From positions 24,115 through 88,114 of the forward strand of contig JAFQBM010000008.1 in assembly GCA_017399685.1 (NCBI GenBank): a stretch of DNA of 64,000 nt, read 5' to 3'. Both the position numbers and the translations under genes were made by a program. Positions 1-9,747 of the stretch are shown here, piece by piece. How positions within the stretch are numbered: position 1 is the stretch's first letter; each line of letters begins with the position of its first letter. Source of the stretch: Lachnospiraceae bacterium (lineage in GTDB: Bacteria; Bacillota; Clostridia; Lachnospirales; Lachnospiraceae). The notes below the pieces were generated by a model. The model made no database searches, was not told the origin of the DNA, and saw only the letters and a program-made list of their open reading frames with translations.

Positions 1-1374
1 ATCAAACACCGGCATAGCAAGATTCACAGTAATTCCTGCTACTGCTGTAAAAATAATGTATAGCATTGGTAGAATGACAAGAAAAATTCCTTCCTTTAAA
101 GACGGTTTTACGGAAAGAAAAGCAAACACCAAGGCAATCAGATAGCAAGGCACGGCAATGGTAAGATTTAATAAAATCTTACTATTCCAGATATCTTTAC
201 TTCGTATTGGTAACGTCTGGGCAATCCACCACTGTTTTCCCTCCATGGATACGGCACAGGCGGTGGTTGGCATAATACCTGCCATAGCTCCAAGTAACAA
301 AGGAAACACCTTTTTTATAATGCCGGAAAAGTGTATGGCTTCTTCTATTTTTTCTATTCCTGCTACAAAAATTGCCACACTAAGCACAATCATCAAAAGA
401 TATCCTATCATGGTATTTCCAACATAGATACTGGAAGAAAAGTACCGTTTTACTTCCTTTTTCCACAATGCCTTCACAGGAGAGGCAGTAGAAAGACTTC
501 CCATTTGGTAATTATGTTTCGCACTATGTTCCCGCAATGCACTACAAACCTCAAAGAAATATTTTTGTAGCACAAATACAAGGAAAACAAAAATAAGCAT
601 GGATACCATAAGCAAAAGCAAAAACTTCAAAACTTTCCCATCATTTACTGCCTCTGCAAACCATGTGGCTGGTGGATATGTTTTTCTGATTCCCTCTTCT
701 GCCATACGAATCATATCTTTTAACGCATCTTGGTTTATCTGCTCCGGCACATTGGAAACATTCATTCCACCTACCATCACAACCATGGTAAGAAGTATCA
801 TTAAAAATGCCTGAGCCAGACTTTTATTTCTCATGCGGGAACTGATTGTCATAATTCCTGCCCCTAGTATCGTAGCAATGGAAAGAGGAATCAACGGAAG
901 AAATAAAGTTCCCATGATGCTATAAAGATAAAAACTCCATTGTGGTTTCACAAAAATCCCATAAACAACCATTCCAGGAATCATAACCAAAAAGCTAAGA
1001 AGAAGATTGGTAACATACATACTAAGAAACCGACTGACAACAATTGCAGTTTTGCTAACTGGAAAAGTAATTAACACCTCATAGGAATTCATCTGAAAAA
1101 TGACATTCCCTGCTTTAAAAAAAGAAAAAAACAAGATAATGATGCTGGTGGCAGCAAATAAAAATTCCGGTACAGCCTGTTCCATCTCCATCTTAATAAA
1201 AAGATAGGAAAGTCCTCCCACATAAGATACCAGCATGAGAGTTAAAAGAATCCATACAATGGAAAGCCCCATAAATCTTGCTTTCTTCTTTTTGTCTTTC
1301 GTGTAGCGTACTTCATTCAGTCCAAACAGATTGATAAGCTGACATCCTAACAATAACCTAATCTGTCTTACCAT
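1..1374 (-). CDS. ABC transporter permease, partial (runs off left edge)
   Basis: The reading frame starts at an ATG at 1374 (begins MVRQIRLLLG) and stays open to the left edge, so only the N-terminal ~458 residues are present. It encodes several hydrophobic segments, the first near residues 40-60 after a short basic stretch (KDKKKKARF). This is the pattern of the membrane subunit of ABC-2-like exporters. It overlaps the 3' end of the upstream ATPase gene by 17 bp, so the two should be co-translated and form one exporter. The substrate cannot be told from sequence. The C-terminus is outside the window. Confidence 0.8.
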   Translation of the reverse strand, partial: MVRQIRLLLGCQLINLFGLNEVRYTKDKKKKARFMGLSIVWILLTLMLVSYVGGLSYLFIKMEMEQAVPEFLFAATSIIILFFSFFKAGNVIFQMNSYEVLITFPVSKTAIVVSRFLSMYVTNLLLSFLVMIPGMVVYGIFVKPQWSFYLYSIMGTLFLPLIPLSIATILGAGIMTISSRMRNKSLAQAFLMILLTMVVMVGGMNVSNVPEQINQDALKDMIRMAEEGIRKTYPPATWFAEAVNDGKVLKFLLLLMVSMLIFVFLVFVLQKYFFEVCSALREHSAKHNYQMGSLSTASPVKALWKKEVKRYFSSSIYVGNTMIGYLLMIVLSVAIFVAGIEKIEEAIHFSGIIKKVFPLLLGAMAGIMPTTACAVSMEGKQWWIAQTLPIRSKDIWNSKILLNLTIAVPCYLIALVFAFLSVKPSLKEGIFLVILPMLYIIFTAVAGITVNLAMPVFD

Positions 1375-2080
1375 TACCTACCACCTCCATAAATACGGAT
1401 TCTAAAGATTCACCTTGAACTAATTCTTTGGTATCTCCTGCCGTAATTAATTCTCCTCCTTTGATAATGGCAACCTTATTACAAAGTTTTTCTGCTACAT
1501 CCAGTACATGAGTAGAAAAGAAAATGGCAGTTCCCTCTTTGCACATGGCATGCATCCGGTTTTTTAACACAAGAGTCGCCTTAGGGTCTAAGCCTACAAA
1601 TGGCTCATCTAATATCAATAGTTTTGGTCTATGTATCAATGCTCCGATAATAGCCAGTTTTTGTTTCATACCATGGGAATAAGAAGAAATCAAATCTCCC
1701 AAAGCCGCAGTAATCTCAAAGGCTTCTGCCTCAGCCTGAATCCGTTCTTCCCGTTCTTTCTTTGATAGCTGGAATATATCCGCCACAAAGTTTAAATACT
1801 GAATTCCGGTTAAATATTCATAAAGGTCCGGATTGTCCGGAATATATGCCAGATTCTCTTTACAGTACATAGGGTTTTCTTTCACAGATACTCCATTGAT
1901 GGTAATTTCACCCTCTTCAAAATCCTGTATTCCCACGACACACTTAATGGTAGAAGTCTTTCCCGCTCCATTATGACCAATAAAGCCATAAATATCTCCT
2001 GACTTTACCTCAAGACTTAAATCTTTCACCGCGGATTTTCCACCTTTATAGGTTTTTGTTAGATTTTTAATGCTTAGCAT
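1358..2080 (-). CDS. ABC transporter ATP-binding protein
   Basis: A 240-residue ABC ATPase: Walker A GHNGAGKTST near residue 37, signature SYSHGMKQKL, Walker B LLILDEPFVGLDP, and an H-loop STH. I chose the ATG at 2080 (MLSIKNLTKTY) because AAAGGAG sits just upstream. A longer in-frame start at 2164 would add 28 residues that overlap the Fic gene and look non-coding. It hydrolyses ATP on the cytoplasmic face to drive the permease encoded immediately downstream, whose start lies inside this gene's 3' end. The class (CcmA/NatA-like, DrrA-like) usually handles drugs, peptides or Na+. The substrate is unknown. Confidence 0.92.
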   Translation of the reverse strand: MLSIKNLTKTYKGGKSAVKDLSLEVKSGDIYGFIGHNGAGKTSTIKCVVGIQDFEEGEITINGVSVKENPMYCKENLAYIPDNPDLYEYLTGIQYLNFVADIFQLSKKEREERIQAEAEAFEITAALGDLISSYSHGMKQKLAIIGALIHRPKLLILDEPFVGLDPKATLVLKNRMHAMCKEGTAIFFSTHVLDVAEKLCNKVAIIKGGELITAGDTKELVQGESLESVFMEVVGNGKTD

Positions 2081-2108
2081 GTTTCTTTCTCCTTTTGGAA
2101 TTCTCGGA

Positions 2109-2714
2109 TTATAATTCTTCCGTCTTAAAGGTCGTGTAGCCTTCGTAGTAATAGCTATGGTCAATACCTTTCATATAGACCTCACAGCTATTCACTTCGT
2201 CTGTTAAGGCTTCCCTTAAGATATGCTTTATTTCAATGTCTTTCACCGGACTGCGTTCCATAGCAAGCAGATAGTCCTCTTTGTCTACCTTGCTCCAATC
2301 CACCACCTGACCGATTTCTCTTTTTAAAATCAAGTCAAGCCATATACGGGTACTACGCCCATTACCTTCTCTAAAAGGATGAGCGATATTCATTTCTACA
2401 TACTTTTCGACGATTTCTTCAAAAGTGGACTGCGGCATTTTATCAATATTTTCAAGAGCCACTTCTAAATACATCAAAGGAGCAAAACGAAAGTTGCCCT
2501 TTGACAGGTTCACCTTACGGATTTCCCCTGCAAACTCGTAAATATCTTCAAAAAGATACTTGTGAATCGCTTTAAGGGAAGAAAATCTGCCAGCCTCCAT
2601 TGTATCAAAGATAACATTTTCAAATAATTCCATTGCTTTTTTCTTGCTTATTTTTTCTTCTTCTCGGGCAAGGTCGGCAGAGTTTTCAATTCCTAATTTA
2701 TTTTCAAGAGCCAT
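2109..2714 (-). CDS. fic: Fic-domain protein, class III-like (C-terminal inhibitory motif)
   Basis: A 201-residue protein with the Fic core HPFREGNGRSTRIW around residue 112, including the catalytic His and the Gly/Asn/Arg anion-binding loop. Such proteins usually transfer AMP from ATP to a target protein. The extreme C-terminus carries SYYYEG, which fits the inhibitory-helix pattern (S/T)xxxE(G/N). A C-terminal position is typical of class III Fic proteins such as NmFic, in which self-AMPylation relieves inhibition. No separate antitoxin gene is visible beside it, consistent with in-cis control. ATG at 2714 follows GGAGGG. The target is unknown. It lies just upstream of the ABC pair with about a 28-bp gap, so possibly co-transcribed. 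Confidence 0.88.
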   Translation of the reverse strand: MALENKLGIENSADLAREEEKISKKKAMELFENVIFDTMEAGRFSSLKAIHKYLFEDIYEFAGEIRKVNLSKGNFRFAPLMYLEVALENIDKMPQSTFEEIVEKYVEMNIAHPFREGNGRSTRIWLDLILKREIGQVVDWSKVDKEDYLLAMERSPVKDIEIKHILREALTDEVNSCEVYMKGIDHSYYYEGYTTFKTEEL

Positions 2715-2887
2715 AACGTTCCCTCCATATTTATGATTGATGACAGCTTCGCATTCCGTCCAGATATATGCTGCAATAACTTTAATTTCCCTCTCTTTAA
2801 CAGAACACTAATCTAACAATAATTGTACCATGAATGCCCTAAAAAAAACAGTGATTTCTTCCAACGCAAACTGCTCTCTTTTGGCAG

Positions 2888-3778
2888 TTAAGCCATTTCC
2901 TTCTCACTCAATGCCCAAAGATTTTTTATCTGTCCTTTTAATTCTTCATAGCTCCATTTCTTTTCTGTATTTTTAAGGCTATTAGGGTCTCTTATGATAA
3001 ATCCTTCTTCATCATAATCATAAATCACAATAAAATGCCCCTTATCCGTAAAATCTCCCGGTCCCAGTACTACAATGATGACGCAACCATTTTGTAAACG
3101 ATTCTTCATTACAGATTGTGAAAGTGGCAGCTCTTCTGACTCCATTCCTAACTTTTCGGATCCTTCCCCAATTAATGCCCAGGCAGAACCACTCCCTGTC
3201 ACACTGTATCCATTCCGGATGCTAAATTCCATCATCCACTTTGGATTTAGGCTTACATCCTGTTTTAAATATATCGCTGCCATAGATAAGCAGGTAGGCC
3301 CACAACCGGTAACACCAAACGCATTTCCCGAATATTCCTCATAACCCCATCGCTTATCCCATTGCATCAATAAAGGAACTTCTTTACAATCTTTATATTC
3401 CTCAAGATTTATGTCAAATTCCTTCCCCTTATTCTCCCAGTAATTCACAATGAATTCTCTAGACTCTTCGTATCTTTCATAAAATTCCTTTAATTTTTCC
3501 GGAAGCTGTTCCCATTCCTCTTCTTTCATATCCTCTTTTGTCTTGTAGCTTCCCCAGCCTTCTTCCGGCTCTGTATCCACAATATTTCCTACAACAGCCA
3601 CTACTGCCTTTGACTCTTTTTGTTCTGACGTCTTTTTTTCACCCTCTGAGTCTTCTTTCCCCCCAAATAACCGGATTGCTAAAAAAATCAGACATACTGC
3701 CAGAACTGCATTTCTGAGATATTTTTTCCTTCTCATTCTCGCTTTTTTACTTATTCTTTTCTTTTGATTTGTCCCCAT
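2888..3778 (-). CDS. Membrane-anchored C39-like (papain-fold) peptidase
   Basis: A 296-residue protein with a basic N-terminus and one membrane segment at about residues 23-40 (NAVLAVCLIFLAIRLF), then a charged linker and a C39_2-type domain. The expected residues are visible: Cys in GVTGCGPTC near residue 159, His in KGHFIVIYDYD, and an Asn/Asp in IIRDPNS. The fold points to an extracytoplasmic cysteine peptidase acting on peptides or cell-wall material. The family also includes leader-peptide processing domains, but there is no ABC exporter fusion here, so a bacteriocin-maturation role is not supported. It appears to stand alone between the fic gene and the two-component operon. Confidence 0.75.
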   Translation of the reverse strand: MGTNQKKRISKKARMRRKKYLRNAVLAVCLIFLAIRLFGGKEDSEGEKKTSEQKESKAVVAVVGNIVDTEPEEGWGSYKTKEDMKEEEWEQLPEKLKEFYERYEESREFIVNYWENKGKEFDINLEEYKDCKEVPLLMQWDKRWGYEEYSGNAFGVTGCGPTCLSMAAIYLKQDVSLNPKWMMEFSIRNGYSVTGSGSAWALIGEGSEKLGMESEELPLSQSVMKNRLQNGCVIIVVLGPGDFTDKGHFIVIYDYDEEGFIIRDPNSLKNTEKKWSYEELKGQIKNLWALSEKEMA

Positions 3779-3935
3779 AAAAAATCACCATTCCTTTGTG
3801 TCTATTCCAAGCTTACGCTTTTTCAGCTTTCACAAAGTCAATTCCCTTTGTTACCAGCCTGACACTATCATATAGGAATGGTGCATCATAAAAATCTATT
3901 CAAAGCATCAAAATGGCATCATTAAAATGCCCCTG

Positions 3936-4868
3936 CTATCTCACATCATTAAATATAATCGAATTTTCTGTCACTCTGATATTATAAAAAGTCAGTTCTC
4001 GATTGACATCTATAAAATAACATACAAAAACATAATCAAACTTGTTGGATCCACCTCCACTTTCTCCATAGTACGTTATCTTTTTACTTACCATATCCGA
4101 CTGATATTTTTCCGCTTCATATTCCTTTATACTGTCAGATAATCCTGTTTCTATATCTTTTACATCTTTTTCACTTACGAAAACTGCCGCAGATGTGTTC
4201 GAAACGCTACTTCCAACTATTTCTATCTGAAAACCATCATAATAATTGCAAAGCAGAGGTAATAACATCTCGCATTCCCCATAATTCATTGTTTCTATCA
4301 TTATTTTATTTAAAATGCCATAGTACCCGTAACCATTTTCCTTGGTCCATTGCTTACCATCCTCCGTACACAACATATTCACAAAATCCGTAAAATCAAA
4401 TTTCAACTGTAATATCATCTGACTTTCCATATCAAGAATAAAATCGATGTCACATTCGGCATACTCCACTTCCACCAGGTATGCTGCAAAACTATAAATG
4501 TCTTTTTCATTAGAAGAATAAATATGTTTTGTAATATCTACAGAATAAGCCTGTTCCAAAGAGATATCATAACCGGCAGCATCTAAAAAATTACCAAGTT
4601 CCTCCTGGGCTGCCTTTAAGACATTCTCCCTTTCTCCTTCACTCATGACAGTATCAATCACCTCATATCCATCCCCAAACACGCTTAATCTTTCATCAAT
4701 GGAAGATTTGTTGGACAATACGAAACTGCTGTCTTCTGCGGTCTGCTCCTTTACATGATTTAATTCCTTTTCGTCAATATAACAAAATACAATATCCGGA
4801 AGGAAGAAACCTGCCAAAAGGCAGACTGCCAATATACTGATGCATAATAATATTTTACATTTCTTCAT
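3936..4868 (-). CDS. Membrane-anchored or secreted protein of unknown function, co-translated with sensor kinase
   Basis: 310 residues with one N-terminal hydrophobic segment (about residues 5-24) and an otherwise soluble, acidic extracytoplasmic part. No family is recognised. The ATG overlaps the kinase stop codon as ATGA (4865-4868) and follows AAGGAGG. It is therefore the third gene of a response regulator-kinase-accessory operon, which makes an accessory sensor, signal modulator or output protein plausible. That role is inference from position only. Confidence 0.7.
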   Translation of the reverse strand: MKKCKILLCISILAVCLLAGFFLPDIVFCYIDEKELNHVKEQTAEDSSFVLSNKSSIDERLSVFGDGYEVIDTVMSEGERENVLKAAQEELGNFLDAAGYDISLEQAYSVDITKHIYSSNEKDIYSFAAYLVEVEYAECDIDFILDMESQMILQLKFDFTDFVNMLCTEDGKQWTKENGYGYYGILNKIMIETMNYGECEMLLPLLCNYYDGFQIEIVGSSVSNTSAAVFVSEKDVKDIETGLSDSIKEYEAEKYQSDMVSKKITYYGESGGGSNKFDYVFVCYFIDVNRELTFYNIRVTENSIIFNDVR

Positions 4869-6319
4869 TCTCTGCCTCCTTGTTTTCTATACTCTCTCAT
4901 AGTAATGGTAACTTTCGTGCCTTCTCCCGGCTGACTCTCATATGCCAGTTCTGTATGGTGAATTTCGGCGATTTTTTTGCAGATTGCAAGTCCAAGACCT
5001 GCTCCTCCTTGTAATCGGGAGCGGGACTTATCTACTCTGTAAAAAGCCTCTGTTATTTTCCCAAGTTCTTCCTCCGACATTCCTCTTCCATTGTCCCGAA
5101 TCTGAATGATATATTCTCCGTCTTTTTTTCTTCCTGTTACATGGATTTCTCCTGCTCCATCTATGGACTTTATAGCATTATCAATGAGGTTGTTCAGCAT
5201 GGACTGAAAAAGGTCCCGGTCCAATAATACTTTTCCATTTTCTAAACTTACCTTTAATGTGATATTTTTCTTCTGAATCCCCACTTTTATCATTCTTGTC
5301 ACGTCATTTATGACATCCGCAGGATTGGATACTTTCAGGCTTGCCTCATCCTTATTCATCACCACCAATTCCAGCATTTTTAAAGATAATGCCTCCAAAC
5401 GCTTACTTTCACGAAAAATGTAATTCGCAGACTCTTTCATTTCCTCCACATCCAGATTGTGACTTCTTATTAAATCAGAGTATCCAATAATGGAAGTCAT
5501 AGGGGTTTTCATTTCATGGGCAAAACCTGCCATAAAAAATTCCTGTTTTTCTACGGACTCCTTTAGCTTTTCCATGTCACTTTCAATGGTATCTGCCATG
5601 ACATTGATATCGTTAGAAAGCATCTCTATTTCATCACCGCTGGAAATGACTGCTCTGGATTTAATATCTCCTTTTGCGATTTTCCTTACCACCTTGGAAA
5701 GTTGTTCCATGGACTTTGTCAGCCAGAAAGAAAAAAGAAATGCCAAAGCAATTCCAAATATCAGCAGTGCTATCATGATGTTTCGATAAATACTAAGCTC
5801 TGAATTTCGAAAGTCATACACTTGGGTAATGTCATATACAATACAGATAGAAAGCTTTTTTATTACCGTATCACTATCTAACAGACAGATAGAAATATCT
5901 CCTGTAATCTGATAATAATAAGTTTCCCCATCCTTCCAGCTATATTCCGTCACAATCGCATCTTCCACTTCCGTACTTACATCCTTGGAAATATCTTCTG
6001 AGCTGTTGCTGTAAATCAACTCCCCAGTCTTTACATCTACCAGCTTGATATACTTCCATATGGTAGATTTTTTATCATTCATCTGGGAGAGAACTGACTC
6101 AAAAATATCATCATAATTGCCATCCGCAGTCTGACCGGCTATTTTTATGGTATTTTGAACATTATTATAATTTTGCATACAATTTGAAGTTATGGTATCC
6201 ATGGAATACTGAAAGGAATAATAAATCAGTAAAATTCCTCCTATGCCAAAGGAAAAACAAAGGGTAATCAGCATTCCCATCATCAATTTATATCTGAATT
6301 TCAATTCGTATTCTCCCAT
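4865..6319 (-). CDS. Sensor histidine kinase
   Basis: 484 residues: a transmembrane segment near 12-33, an extracellular sensing region of about 140 residues, a second membrane helix near 178-200, HAMP, HisKA with the phospho-accepting His in FAHEMKTPM, then a HATPase domain with N box LNNLIDNAIKS, G1 DNGRGMS and G2 GGAGLGLAICKK. It autophosphorylates and passes phosphate to the regulator encoded just upstream, whose 3' end it overlaps by 19 bp. The signal is unknown. The external domain suggests an extracellular cue, and the next gene encodes an extracytoplasmic protein that could take part in sensing. Confidence 0.93.
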   Translation of the reverse strand: MGEYELKFRYKLMMGMLITLCFSFGIGGILLIYYSFQYSMDTITSNCMQNYNNVQNTIKIAGQTADGNYDDIFESVLSQMNDKKSTIWKYIKLVDVKTGELIYSNSSEDISKDVSTEVEDAIVTEYSWKDGETYYYQITGDISICLLDSDTVIKKLSICIVYDITQVYDFRNSELSIYRNIMIALLIFGIALAFLFSFWLTKSMEQLSKVVRKIAKGDIKSRAVISSGDEIEMLSNDINVMADTIESDMEKLKESVEKQEFFMAGFAHEMKTPMTSIIGYSDLIRSHNLDVEEMKESANYIFRESKRLEALSLKMLELVVMNKDEASLKVSNPADVINDVTRMIKVGIQKKNITLKVSLENGKVLLDRDLFQSMLNNLIDNAIKSIDGAGEIHVTGRKKDGEYIIQIRDNGRGMSEEELGKITEAFYRVDKSRSRLQGGAGLGLAICKKIAEIHHTELAYESQPGEGTKVTITMREYRKQGGRE

Positions 6320-6960
6320 CTATAGCCGATTTTCTTGATTGTCTTAATGTTATGTTCCAGCCCAAGTTTTTTTCGCATTCTCTGCACATGAAGGGCTACG
6401 GTTCTGCTGTCGCAGGGATAGTCTCCACCCCATACTCTTTCATAAATGGTTTCTCTGTAAAGTGCCACACCGGGATTTTGTACAAATAATAAAAGCAATT
6501 CGTATTCTTTGTAGGTAAGAGGAATTACTTCTTCCCCTCTTTTTACTACCATGGCAGTGGTATCAATGGTTAAGCCGCATACTTCAATGATGCTGTCGAT
6601 TTTCTGATACCTTCTTAGTACCACTTCCACCCTTGCCAATAGTTCCACAATTTCAAAAGGTTTTACGATGTAGTCTTCCGCTCCCATTTTTAACCCTTTT
6701 ACCCTGTCGTTTACAGAATTTTTTGCTGTAATAAAGATAACCGGTATCTTTAAGGGTTTTACATATTCCAATACTTCATAGCCGGATGCTCCCGGAAGCA
6801 TAATATCCAATAAAATCAAGTCAAATATGGTTTCTTCTATCATATCAATCGCCGTACTTCCATCATAGGCACAAGTGCATTGATATCCTGATTTCTTCAG
6901 GCTCATTTTCATTAAATTCGATATGGGAATTTCATCTTCCACAATTAAGACATTTACCAT
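6301..6960 (-). CDS. OmpR/PhoB-family response regulator
   Basis: 219 residues: receiver domain with acidic pocket VEDE, phospho-acceptor Asp in LILLDIMLPG and Lys in ITAKN, then a winged-helix DNA-binding domain (ending KTIKKIGYRWENTN). The start is set at the ATG at 6960 because AAAGGAGG lies immediately upstream. An in-frame start 20 codons earlier has no such site. It is the first gene of the three-gene operon with the kinase and the membrane protein. It sits just after a terminator at 7011-7043, so it is expected to have its own promoter. Confidence 0.94.
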   Translation of the reverse strand: MVNVLIVEDEIPISNLMKMSLKKSGYQCTCAYDGSTAIDMIEETIFDLILLDIMLPGASGYEVLEYVKPLKIPVIFITAKNSVNDRVKGLKMGAEDYIVKPFEIVELLARVEVVLRRYQKIDSIIEVCGLTIDTTAMVVKRGEEVIPLTYKEYELLLLFVQNPGVALYRETIYERVWGGDYPCDSRTVALHVQRMRKKLGLEHNIKTIKKIGYRWENTN

Positions 6961-7010
6961 TTTAGACCTCCTTTCCAAGAATAAATTCATAGAATCTTCC
7001 AAGGAATAAA

Positions 7011-7043
7011 GAAACCCCACAGAAACGTTTTGTTTTCTGTGGG
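7011..7043 (-). terminator. Rho-independent terminator after the DXS-like gene
   Basis: Read on the minus strand, CCCACAGAAA and TTTCTGTGGG pair around a short loop and are followed by TTTCTTT. It separates the DXS-like gene from the two-component operon. Confidence 0.7.
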
Positions 7044-7113
7044 TTAAAGTATCTCTTTATCCTCAATTATTTTATCATATCAATGCATCAAAAACGCATC
7101 TTTTCACCTCTAC

Positions 7114-8859
7114 TTAAAAAATATCCTCTAAAATCTGTTCCACTGTAATGCGGTTTTCTTTTAATACTTCTTCCACCACATAACGGTCAATGAATTCCTT
7201 CTTTAATCCATAATTATAAACCTTCATCTCACTAGGTCCATAAAATCTTGCTATTTTTTCACCAAAGCCACCATCTAAAATGCCGTCTTCCAAAGTAATG
7301 ACCTTAGTATGGTTCTTCTTTAGGTCTTCCAACAATTCTTTATCCAAGCCTGTAATATATCTAGGATTAATCAAGGTTGCCTTTTTCCCTGTCTTTTCTT
7401 CTATAGCCTTTACCACAGCTTCTCCAATTTGGAAGAAATCTCCCAAGGCAAGAACTGCGATTTCGTTTCCCTTTTGCACTGTTTCATATTGATTCAAAGT
7501 TCCATAATCCTTTGGTATTTCACGGCTAGATGAAATCACACCATTACAAGGAATTCGAATAGCTACCGGATATTGATTCTGCTCAATACTCCAGTCAAGC
7601 ATGGCAAAATATTCTTCCTTGCAGGTCGGAGCAAGGTATACCATATTTGGTATATTGGAAATCATCGGTATATCATAAATTCCAAGATGGGTCACATCGT
7701 TCATACCATAAACCGAAGCAGTATTTACCAAAATCGTAGCCGGATTATGATTTACGCATAAATCCTACGATAACTGGTCGTAAGTTCTTTGAAGGAAACT
7801 GGAATGCGTAGCAAATACAGGTTTTCCTCCATTGGCTGCAATACCGGAAGCCATGGCAATGGCATGTTCCTCAGCAATTCCCACATCGATAAACTGCTTT
7901 CTTGCTTCTTTTCTTTTTTCCTCTGTAAACCCGATGTTGGTAGGGACTGCCGCCACCATGGTAACCACCCTTTTATCCTTTTTCATTTTATCCATAAGGA
8001 ATTCACAGGTTAATGTACTATAATCCTCTCCTTCCGAGGTAACGGTAGATTTTCCTGTTTCCGCATCAAAAGGCATACACCAGTGCCAGTTTTCCTTCTG
8101 TTCCTCCGCCGGTTTATAACCTTTTCCCTTTTCCGTATTGATATGGATAACGATTGGTTTTTCACTGTCTTTTACCTGTTCGAAGGCCTGAATTAAAGTC
8201 GCAATGTCATTGCCCTCGTCCACATAAAGATAATCAAGGTTCATTGCTTTAAAAAAATTACAAGGAGTACTTCCCTTACTTTCTCTAAGCTGTCTTAAAT
8301 TATGATAAAGCCCTCCATGATTTTCTGCAATGGACATATCATTATCATTTACGATGATAATAAAGTTACTTTCAAGTTCAGAAGCAAAGTCAATGCCTTC
8401 TAAGGCTTCTCCACCGCTTAAAGAACCATCTCCCACCACTGCGATGATGTTTTCCTTGTCCCCTTTTAAATCTCTGGCTTTGGCAAGACCACAGGCTAAA
8501 CTTACTGCCGTAGAAGTATGTCCAATATTAAAGAAATCATGTTCACTTTCTTCCGGATTGGTATAACCGGATACGTCATAATAATGCTCTGGATAAAGAA
8601 AAGCATCCTTTCTTCCCGTCAGCATCTTGTGGGTATAGCTTTGATGAGATACATCATACACTATCTTATCTTTTGGGGACTCAAATACATAATGAAGGGC
8701 TATGGTAGCCTCTACGAAACCGAAATTAGGTCCGAAATGCCCACCTTTTACACTTAATTTCTTTAATAATGCCTCCCTGATTTCACCGGCAAGTACCTTT
8801 AATTCTTCTATGTTAAGATTCTTTATGTCCTTTGGACTGTTTACTTTTTCAATATACAT
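7114..8859 (-). pseudogene. 1-deoxy-D-xylulose-5-phosphate synthase-like gene with an in-frame TAG
   Basis: One continuous 582-codon frame is split by a single TAG at about codon 365 (7765-7767), after FLQRTYDQLS. The sequence resumes in the same frame with DLCVNHNPATILV. The N-part has the ThDP-binding GDGSLSGGEALEGI and the DXS-type VSHQSYTHKMLTGR. The C-part has the transketolase-like pyrimidine and C-terminal domains. Intact, the protein would condense pyruvate and glyceraldehyde-3-phosphate, feeding isoprenoids, thiamine and pyridoxal. At ~581 residues it is shorter than typical DXS (~620) and could be a paralogue. CAG to TAG is the simplest cause. Real nonsense mutation, sequencing error or readthrough cannot be separated here. 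The second half has no convincing start of its own. Confidence 0.85.
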
Positions 8860-8891
8860 GTCTTATTTCTCCTATCTGGCTTTTTTATTTT

Positions 8892-9728
8892 CTAACATTC
8901 TTTTTTCCATTTCTTTTTTATCGAAAGCACTATCACAATGCCCACCACTGCCATAGCTGTCAAAAATGCATAAATAATTGCATAAGCATTTCTTGTCGTA
9001 AAGTTTTCACCAAAATATCCATAAACCGTTGCCCCTTGTACAAAACCCGGTACAAAATCAATTGCTGTATGAATCAAAAGACACAATACCATTCCAACCA
9101 AAGTCTTCTTCTTGCTTGCAAAATAAAACACCAAAACGGTCATTGCCAGATGCAAAATCATGGTCAAAATTCGTTCATACCCTGCCAGTAAAAATGTAGC
9201 AGAAGATGTTTCTATCAATGCTTCCTTAACATCCATCAATGCTTTCACATCTACGCCCATTTGTGCTGTAGATTCCACCATAGAATCAAAGGTACCTGTG
9301 TTAATCATAATACTATACAAAAGATTATTTACATAAGTCAAACCAATTAGAATGATTGCTTCGATTCCACCGTGTCCCAGACCCGCACCAACAGCAACTT
9401 CATAACAACTCTTCTTTTTCAAAATAATGGAAACCACAAACCTTGCAATCAGTTCAAAAAGTGCTGCTGTAAATGCCAGAATTGCCACATAAACAATATA
9501 ATTTTCATTCGCAAATTTTGTAAAGCCCGAACTTAATGAAAGTAACGATAAAATAGGCATTCTAATAATAACCTGCATTACAAAAAAGCCTGCTGCCCCA
9601 AGAAACCATGACAACCAAATTCCTTTTCCCTTATTCTTTTTGGCATATATAATAATCGTCATAACAGGTACTACCATACATATAAGTAATGTTACAACCA
9701 TCGTAACAAGAGAAATTATACTTACCAT
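8892..9728 (-). CDS. YhfC-family intramembrane protease-like protein
   Basis: About 278 residues with seven or more hydrophobic segments. Conserved-looking polar motifs within the membrane are FELIARF, GLGHGGIEAIIL, ERILTMILHLAMT and LLIHTAIDFVPG. These match the YhfC (DUF2324) family, proposed glutamic-type intramembrane proteases related to CAAX-processing enzymes. Start chosen at 9728 (MVSIISLV) since AAGGTGG precedes it by 8 bases. It is the third gene of the sdpR-sdpI-yhfC operon, 19 bp after sdpI. Membrane proteases of this wider group are often found with bacteriocin immunity genes, so a role in peptide processing or self-protection is plausible but unproven. Confidence 0.75.
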   Translation of the reverse strand: MVSIISLVTMVVTLLICMVVPVMTIIIYAKKNKGKGIWLSWFLGAAGFFVMQVIIRMPILSLLSLSSGFTKFANENYIVYVAILAFTAALFELIARFVVSIILKKKSCYEVAVGAGLGHGGIEAIILIGLTYVNNLLYSIMINTGTFDSMVESTAQMGVDVKALMDVKEALIETSSATFLLAGYERILTMILHLAMTVLVFYFASKKKTLVGMVLCLLIHTAIDFVPGFVQGATVYGYFGENFTTRNAYAIIYAFLTAMAVVGIVIVLSIKKKWKKEC

Positions 9729-9747
9729 AAAATCATCCACCTTTTCT

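Noticed and set aside
2888..3778. C39 protein as a bacteriocin exporter/protease
   Set aside because: Only the peptidase-like domain with one membrane anchor is present. No ABC membrane or ATPase domains are fused and no leader-peptide gene is adjacent.
7765..7767. Pyrrolysine or programmed readthrough at the TAG of the DXS-like gene
   Set aside because: Nothing in the window supports Pyl machinery, and DXS enzymes do not use it. A point mutation or sequence error is simpler, so I report it as a probable pseudogene.
8832..9191. 119-codon plus-strand ORF across the DXS-like and YhfC genes
   Set aside because: It is antisense to two recognised genes and has no supporting start signal.
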